Shown: positions 13,334 to 16,964 of the stretch, one piece after another
How the letters are laid out: every line of letters starts with the position of its first letter
Numbering within the stretch: the first letter of the stretch is position 1
From: CAYNOZ01 sp964398955
Lineage (GTDB): Archaea > Methanobacteriota_B > Thermococci > Thermococcales > CAYNOZ01
Direction: 5' to 3'
NCBI GenBank assembly: GCA_964398955.1
Contig: CAYNOZ010000026.1
Coordinates: forward strand, 1 to 16,964
DNA: 16,964 bases
Translations under genes and position numbers: made by a program
The notes under the pieces: generated by a model
Told to the model about the DNA's origin: nothing
The model's input: the letters and a program-made list of their open reading frames with translations, nothing else
Databases searched by the model: none

Positions 13334-14263
13334 ATGAATTTTGATAAAAAGGAAGTTTCTAACTCCGTTCAATTATCGGCTTTACTTGAAGTTTCTGCAC
13401 CTAAACCAGGAAATGTGAACAGATATAATGATATGTCTAATTTAAGTTTTGAGCAATTTCTTGGTGCTTCAGTTTCTATAGGGCCTGTTGCGGAAAAATC
13501 TTTTGAGTTAGGAAAAAATAGAGATATTGAATCAAATCTTGGTATTCTCTTTGAAGAAGCGGTAATGAAAACTAATAAGTGGCAAAGGGGAAGAAATCCT
13601 AATTTTGGCATAATAACATTAACTATTCCAATTTGCGCTGCATTAGGACAAATAAAGGCTAATAAAAATTCAAAAATCTTAGAAAAAGATTTAAATTTAA
13701 TAGGAAAAAAAGTTACATCAATTCTTTCTAAATCCAACACAAAAGACACACTCAAATATTATAAAGCAATAAAAAAAGCAAATCCTAAAGGACTTAAAAA
13801 AACCAATAAATACGATGTCCATTCAGATAAAGGAAAAAAAGAAATAAAAAAAGATAACATAAACCTACTAAAACTTTTTCAATTATCTAAAAATAGAGAA
13901 ATAGTAATGAAAGACTTATCAAATAATTTGAATATTGTACTAAATGAAGGATATCCCAAACTAAGGAAAACTTACTTTAAAACAAAAAATTTGCCTGGAT
14001 CAATTACAGAAACTTTTCTACAAATATTATCAGATCATAAAGACACCTTAATCGCTAGAAAAACGACAAAAGAAAAATCTGAAGAAATCAGACAAAACGC
14101 AGAAGATCTAATAAACTCCGGAGGATACTTCAACAACAAAAAAGGATATAAAAAATTAGATAAAAAACTAAGAAAAACACAAACCTTAAACCCAGGAAGT
14201 ACAGCAGACCTAACCTATGGATCCATACTATTCTTACTACTAATAGATAAGGTAAGACCATGA
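13334..14263 (+). CDS. CitG/MdcB-like triphosphoribosyl-dephospho-CoA synthase family protein
   Basis: The 309-residue protein shows the COG1767 family marks: LEVSAPKPGNVNRY (18-31), FEQFLGASVSIGPVAE (39-54), GRNPNFGIITLTIPI (86-100) and the C-terminal LNPGSTADLTYGSILFLLL. Bacterial CitG joins dephospho-CoA to ATP-derived ribose to make the citrate- or malonate-lyase prosthetic group. No lyase or CitX gene is here, so the archaeal substrate is unknown and a related nucleotide or CoA reaction is only inferred. A Lys-rich insert lies around 105-185. The ATG has no ribosome-binding site but sits 25 nt after a TATA element, so the mRNA is probably leaderless. Asn codons are mostly AAT early and all AAC in the last five. 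Confidence 0.82.
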   Translation: MNFDKKEVSNSVQLSALLEVSAPKPGNVNRYNDMSNLSFEQFLGASVSIGPVAEKSFELGKNRDIESNLGILFEEAVMKTNKWQRGRNPNFGIITLTIPICAALGQIKANKNSKILEKDLNLIGKKVTSILSKSNTKDTLKYYKAIKKANPKGLKKTNKYDVHSDKGKKEIKKDNINLLKLFQLSKNREIVMKDLSNNLNIVLNEGYPKLRKTYFKTKNLPGSITETFLQILSDHKDTLIARKTTKEKSEEIRQNAEDLINSGGYFNNKKGYKKLDKKLRKTQTLNPGSTADLTYGSILFLLLIDKVRP

Positions 14264-14339
14264 ATCTATCAAAGATATTTAGAAACTAAAAAACTATTAA
14301 ACAAATTTAAGACTTAGAAAATCTTATTAAGTATCTAAT
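14264..14339. other. convergent intergenic spacer
   Basis: This 76-nt AT-rich spacer lies between the stops of the CitG-like and NAD kinase genes. Read on the minus strand it contains a T6 run (complement of 14289-14294) that could end the NAD kinase operon. No stem-loop was seen. Confidence 0.4.
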
Positions 14340-15152
14340 TTAATTTCTTTCCTTAATTCTTCTTATCATATGCGGATAACGTTCTTTAACTCTTACAAAT
14401 TGTATTGGTTTTTCTGACTTGGCAATATGTACTTTTTCTTCTGGTTGTAAATTTCTATTAGTAATACCATCAATACTAAAAGTACAGTATTTATCTCCTA
14501 AAATTTCTACAGTTATTTTAACATCGTCTGGAAGAACAACAGGAGCCGTATTTCTATTCATAGGCAATAAAGAATTAACTACTAGAGCATCTACCCTTGG
14601 ATCTATGTAAGGTCCTCCAGCTGACATAGAATAACCAGTGGACCCTGTTGGAGTTGAAACTACTATTCCATCACCTCTCATAGTATCTACTTTTTGATCA
14701 TCTATATAGTAAGCAAATTTTCTAATTGTCCAATCTGGGGTTAGTAGAGTAACATCATTTAGAGCTGTTTGAGGGCCTTCAAATTCTTCATCTCCCTCAA
14801 TTTTAACTTCAATTCTGCTATGTTCTTCAATCAGATATTCATCATCCAAAATGTTTTTTACACTAGAAATCACGTTTTGAGGATTTAAATGAGCTAAAAA
14901 ACCATAAGTACCCATATTAATTGTTAATATTTTTGGATCACATTTTAATCGATGAACAGTATTCAAAATTGTACCGTCTCCACCGATTACAATCAAGAAT
15001 TCTGGACAGATTTGGTCGAATTTCTTACCTTCTGGAAAAACACTCTTATCCAAATTCACAGTGTGTTGACGTGCCTCTAAATATTCCTTAATTACTTTAG
15101 CTAATTTAATTGCTCTTTCTTCATCGTCACGTGCTGTGATTCCAAAATCCAT
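14340..15152 (-). CDS. nadK: NAD kinase
   Basis: This 270-residue enzyme phosphorylates NAD to NADP and is the only route to NADP(H). The hallmarks are VIGGDGTILNTVHRL with the catalytic GGDG (57-60), NMGTYGFLAHL (79-89), ALNDVTLL (130-137), and MRGDGIVVSTPTGSTGYSMSAGGP (about 158-181). The C-terminal half continues with PVVLPDDVKITVEI and a SIDG motif. The length is normal for archaeal NAD kinases, with no fused phosphatase domain. The ATG directly follows the TAA of the Trm112-like gene (TAAATG), with GCGGAG about 9 nt upstream, so translation is coupled. It ends the operon that starts with the UPF0104 gene. Confidence 0.95.
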   Translation of the reverse strand: MDFGITARDDEERAIKLAKVIKEYLEARQHTVNLDKSVFPEGKKFDQICPEFLIVIGGDGTILNTVHRLKCDPKILTINMGTYGFLAHLNPQNVISSVKNILDDEYLIEEHSRIEVKIEGDEEFEGPQTALNDVTLLTPDWTIRKFAYYIDDQKVDTMRGDGIVVSTPTGSTGYSMSAGGPYIDPRVDALVVNSLLPMNRNTAPVVLPDDVKITVEILGDKYCTFSIDGITNRNLQPEEKVHIAKSEKPIQFVRVKERYPHMIRRIKERN

Positions 15153-15311
15153 TTAAAAACTCTCCGCTTCATCAATCAAAAAATTAGGGATACCATCTTC
15201 TATTTGATACTTAAGCCTGCAATTATCGCATATGTAATAATCTTCCTCTTTTCTTAAATCTCCATGACACTTTGGACATGCCAAGATATCCTCATCGAGA
15301 CTTGAAACCAA
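15153..15311 (-). CDS. 52-aa Trm112-like zinc-ribbon protein
   Basis: This small gene starts at TTG 15311, eight bases after GGAGG, and ends in TAA at 15153-15155, directly against the NAD kinase ATG. The protein begins MVSSLDEDILACPKCHGDLR and carries two CxxC pairs (Cys12/Cys15 and Cys28/Cys31) with CRLKYQIEDGIPNFLIDEA behind. This Cys pattern and the YxIxDGIPxFL ending are typical of the Trm112/YcaR-like family. Trm112 proteins bind zinc and activate SAM-dependent methyltransferases acting on tRNA, rRNA or release factor. No methyltransferase gene is nearby. The ribosome-binding site overlaps the stop of the upstream UPF0104 gene. It is easily missed because it is short and lacks an ATG. 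Confidence 0.85.
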   Translation of the reverse strand: MVSSLDEDILACPKCHGDLRKEEDYYICDNCRLKYQIEDGIPNFLIDEAESF

Positions 15312-15315
15312 AACC

Positions 15316-16359
15316 TTAACCTCCTTTCCCTTTATATTTAGTTATTAAGTCTTCTATATTAAACTTGTCACGGTTAAGTGCAAAATATATCCCAATTGCT
15401 AGTCCGATTATAGTGGGTATCCAAAATGTTACAAATCTCATAGCAAGAACTCCAGCAGTAGCAGATCCCGCAGTGATACCTAAAGTAACGAATAAAAGTG
15501 TATTTACTGCTTCAGTAGGCCCTAATCCGCCTGGAAGTATTGGAAGCATTCCAACAAGAGTTCCAGCCATCATCACTGAAACCACCTCTAAAAATCCTAT
15601 ACTAGTAAATACAGATATAAAAGAAAAATAACTACCAATAAGCCATAAAGAAGTACTAATTACAGAGAAAAGTAGGGCTTTAGTTAATTGAGTTCTATTG
15701 GATGCCATGTACTTCATAGCTTTTTGATATTTCATTAATCTGGATTCAAATTCTGACATGAACTTTTTTTGCCATTTTTCAGATATGTAACCTACAAAAT
15801 TACCTATTTTACTCAATATAAAGGTCCCATACCTTGGATGAAAAGAAATTAAAATAGCAATCGAAGCGAAAAAAACAATTACTAATATAGAAAGTAAAAG
15901 AAAAATAATTAATTTTAAAGGAATTCTCCATCGGATAAACATATTAGAAATAACAACTATAATAATCAGAACAAACACAAAAACATCTAATAACCTATCT
16001 AAAGCAACAGTAGCTAACGCATACTCCATAGACCCATCATTATCTCTAATAGACAAATATGCTCTAACGGGTTCCCCACCCGTTCTAGCTGCAGGAGTTA
16101 TATTATTGACAAACGTAGAAAACAAAACAATTCTAAAAACACTTAAAATATCTAAATTTATATCAACAGAACTTAACAATGTATTCCATCTCAAAGAAAG
16201 AAACAATAATGACAATACCTCCAAAATAATTGCTAGAAAAATAAATTTATAATTAGCCCTCGATAACGAACCTATTACCTCTTTAAACCCTGAAAGAGTA
16301 ACCAACAAAAAAACAATAAAAATACCTGCACCAAGCATCAAATACATATTTCTCTTCAT
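15316..16359 (-). CDS. UPF0104/AglD-type membrane protein (LPG synthase transmembrane-like)
   Basis: The 347-residue protein has about 8 membrane segments and the two conserved motifs of the PF03706 family: TPAARTGGEPVRAYLSIR (88-105) and LPILPGGLGPTEA (272-284). There is no C-terminal aminoacyl-transfer domain, so it matches only the membrane part of bacterial MprF. Known: archaeal relatives include the membrane domain of AglD, linked to S-layer glycosylation, and flippase-like functions have been proposed. A TATA-like CTTAAATATATT lies about 50 nt upstream of the ATG, and GGTTGAT 5 nt before it is a weak ribosome-binding site. It is the first gene of a three-gene operon with the Trm112-like protein and NAD kinase. 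Its substrate cannot be told. Confidence 0.87.
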   Translation of the reverse strand: MKRNMYLMLGAGIFIVFLLVTLSGFKEVIGSLSRANYKFIFLAIILEVLSLLFLSLRWNTLLSSVDINLDILSVFRIVLFSTFVNNITPAARTGGEPVRAYLSIRDNDGSMEYALATVALDRLLDVFVFVLIIIVVISNMFIRWRIPLKLIIFLLLSILVIVFFASIAILISFHPRYGTFILSKIGNFVGYISEKWQKKFMSEFESRLMKYQKAMKYMASNRTQLTKALLFSVISTSLWLIGSYFSFISVFTSIGFLEVVSVMMAGTLVGMLPILPGGLGPTEAVNTLLFVTLGITAGSATAGVLAMRFVTFWIPTIIGLAIGIYFALNRDKFNIEDLITKYKGKGG

Positions 16360-16400
16360 AATATCAACCGCAATTCTTGTCTTTACTCCAATAACTTCCC

Positions 16401-16412
16401 AATATATTTAAG
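16401..16412 (-). promoter_or_regulatory. TATA box of the UPF0104-Trm112-nadK operon
   Basis: CTTAAATATATT on the minus strand is centred about 47 nt before the ATG at 16359. It predicts a start of transcription near 16380 and a 20-nt leader. Confidence 0.5.
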
Positions 16413-16548
16413 TAAAACCCAAAGGAGGAAGTTAACTAATTCGAGAGTTCTTAATCTCAAAATTTTTCGATTCCTTCTTAAAGATTTTTTGGATCAATTT
16501 ACTTTATTTAAATTTTAACTCTTGTGAGAGTTTGAGAGATCAGTAAAT

Positions 16549-16932
16549 CCTCTTCCTTTAGGGCGGGATACACAGACTCTCTCATTAAAGAAAGGCATAT
16601 AAACGTTGAAGATGATGCTAGTGTCTGGTTCATGGTAAGCTTCGAACTTCTAAGCTGGATGAAAGCGTTAGGATATAAAGGAATGAATACCTTTATACAT
16701 TACATAAGCCTCTACTGTGAATGAAAGTCCTCGCGACAGGGCTCAAATCTTTTAAAACCACTACTGCTAACCAGACCCCATGTATATCAAAGTCTGTGAA
16801 GTAGGTGGTAACCACTTTCATGGCTAGAAAGAGCGTCTCTAACCAATCTAAGCCACTTCCACCGATAACTCGAAACCAGATGACACGAACGAATAGATGG
16901 AAGCCCCATCCCTCAGAACGGAGAGGATGTCA
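16549..16932 (+). mobile_element. IS200/IS605-like non-autonomous element or remnant (right flank)
   Basis: About 380 nt of GC-richer DNA begins with CCTCTTCC-TTTA-GGGCGGG (16549-16567), which can fold as an imperfect hairpin. It ends with TGGAAGCCCC (16898-16907), a stem-loop and GGATGTCAC (16924-16932). The end closely resembles right ends of archaeal IS605/IS1341 elements, where this segment forms the 3' part of the TnpB guide-type RNA. One frame is open for about 60 codons to a stop near 16720, but it shows no TnpB zinc-finger motif. The interior otherwise has stops in all frames. TCTCTAACCAA (16836-16846) and TGGAAGCCCC also occur in the left flank on the opposite strand. Inferred: a transposase-less derivative of the PATE kind, or a decayed tnpB 3' end. 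Confidence 0.45.
16907..16929 (+). repeat. right-end stem-loop of the IS605-like element
   Basis: CATCCCTC (16907-16914) pairs with GAGAGGATG (16921-16929) over 8 bp with one bulged A and an AGAACG loop. It directly follows GGAAGCCCC and is followed by TCAC, the expected layout of an IS605-type right end. Confidence 0.6.
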
Positions 16933-16964
16933 CAAGATATAAAGACTATAAAATTTCAATAATC

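Noticed and set aside
16561..16932. Possible structured housekeeping RNA (RNase P-like) in the GC-richer right flank.
   Set aside because: No conserved RNase P, SRP or rRNA core motif could be aligned by eye. The end structure fits an IS605-type element better.

Overview
The window looks like a low-GC (roughly 30% G+C by eye) euryarchaeal chromosome segment. The evidence is the gene set: a cupin-type glucose-6-phosphate isomerase, separate alpha and beta subunits of ADP-forming acetyl-CoA synthetase, a DUF4443 HTH protein, a DUF2095 protein, Nog1-type and archaeal YchF-type GTPases, and an Sm-like protein. It is also supported by TATA-type promoters, several TTG starts behind GGAGG/GGTG ribosome-binding sites, and the absence of bacterial -35/-10 promoters. 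The proteins are rich in both Lys and Asp/Glu. A halophilic or alkaliphilic euryarchaeon would fit, but the lineage cannot be fixed from the sequence. No tRNA, rRNA or CRISPR array was seen.

Layout. (1) 1-331: GC-richer, non-coding DNA with hairpins and a GGAAGCCCC motif that resemble IS200/IS605 element ends. (2) 472-2111: a possible 27-aa leader ORF and an oligosaccharide flippase, convergent with and overlapping a DUF4443 regulator-like gene (2104-2697, minus). (3) 3158-9292, plus strand: isoaspartyl peptidase/asparaginase, deoxyribose-phosphate aldolase, a DUF368 polyprenyl-phosphate transporter, the acdA-acdB-PRC-barrel cluster and the cupin phosphoglucose isomerase. AT-rich gaps of 116-460 nt separate the transcription units. 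(4) 9316-12729, minus strand: DUF2095 protein, YchF-like GTPase, Nog1-like GTPase and HD phosphohydrolase. The first two genes overlap as TAATG. (5) 12927-14263: a divergent pair, an Sm-like protein (minus) and a CitG-like protein (plus), around one nearly symmetrical TATA element. (6) 14340-16359, minus strand: an operon of a UPF0104/AglD-type membrane protein, a 52-aa Trm112-like zinc-ribbon protein and NAD kinase. (7) 16549-16932: a second GC-richer non-coding stretch with IS200/IS605-like ends. It shares two short exact motifs with the left flank and points the opposite way.

How the genes fit together. AcdAB turns acetyl-CoA plus ADP and Pi into acetate, CoA and ATP, which suggests acetate-forming energy conservation. 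DERA and the isomerase belong to pentose/hexose metabolism. The flippase, the DUF368 protein and the UPF0104 protein all belong to membrane or lipid-linked glycan functions. The minus-strand GTPase cluster suggests ribosome assembly or translation. Most of the window is conserved housekeeping DNA. The less explained parts are the two element-like flanks, the leader ORF, the CitG-like gene without visible citrate-lyase context, the Sm-like protein with a long insert, the Trm112-like mini-gene, and a 5'-to-3' synonymous-codon shift inside some genes.
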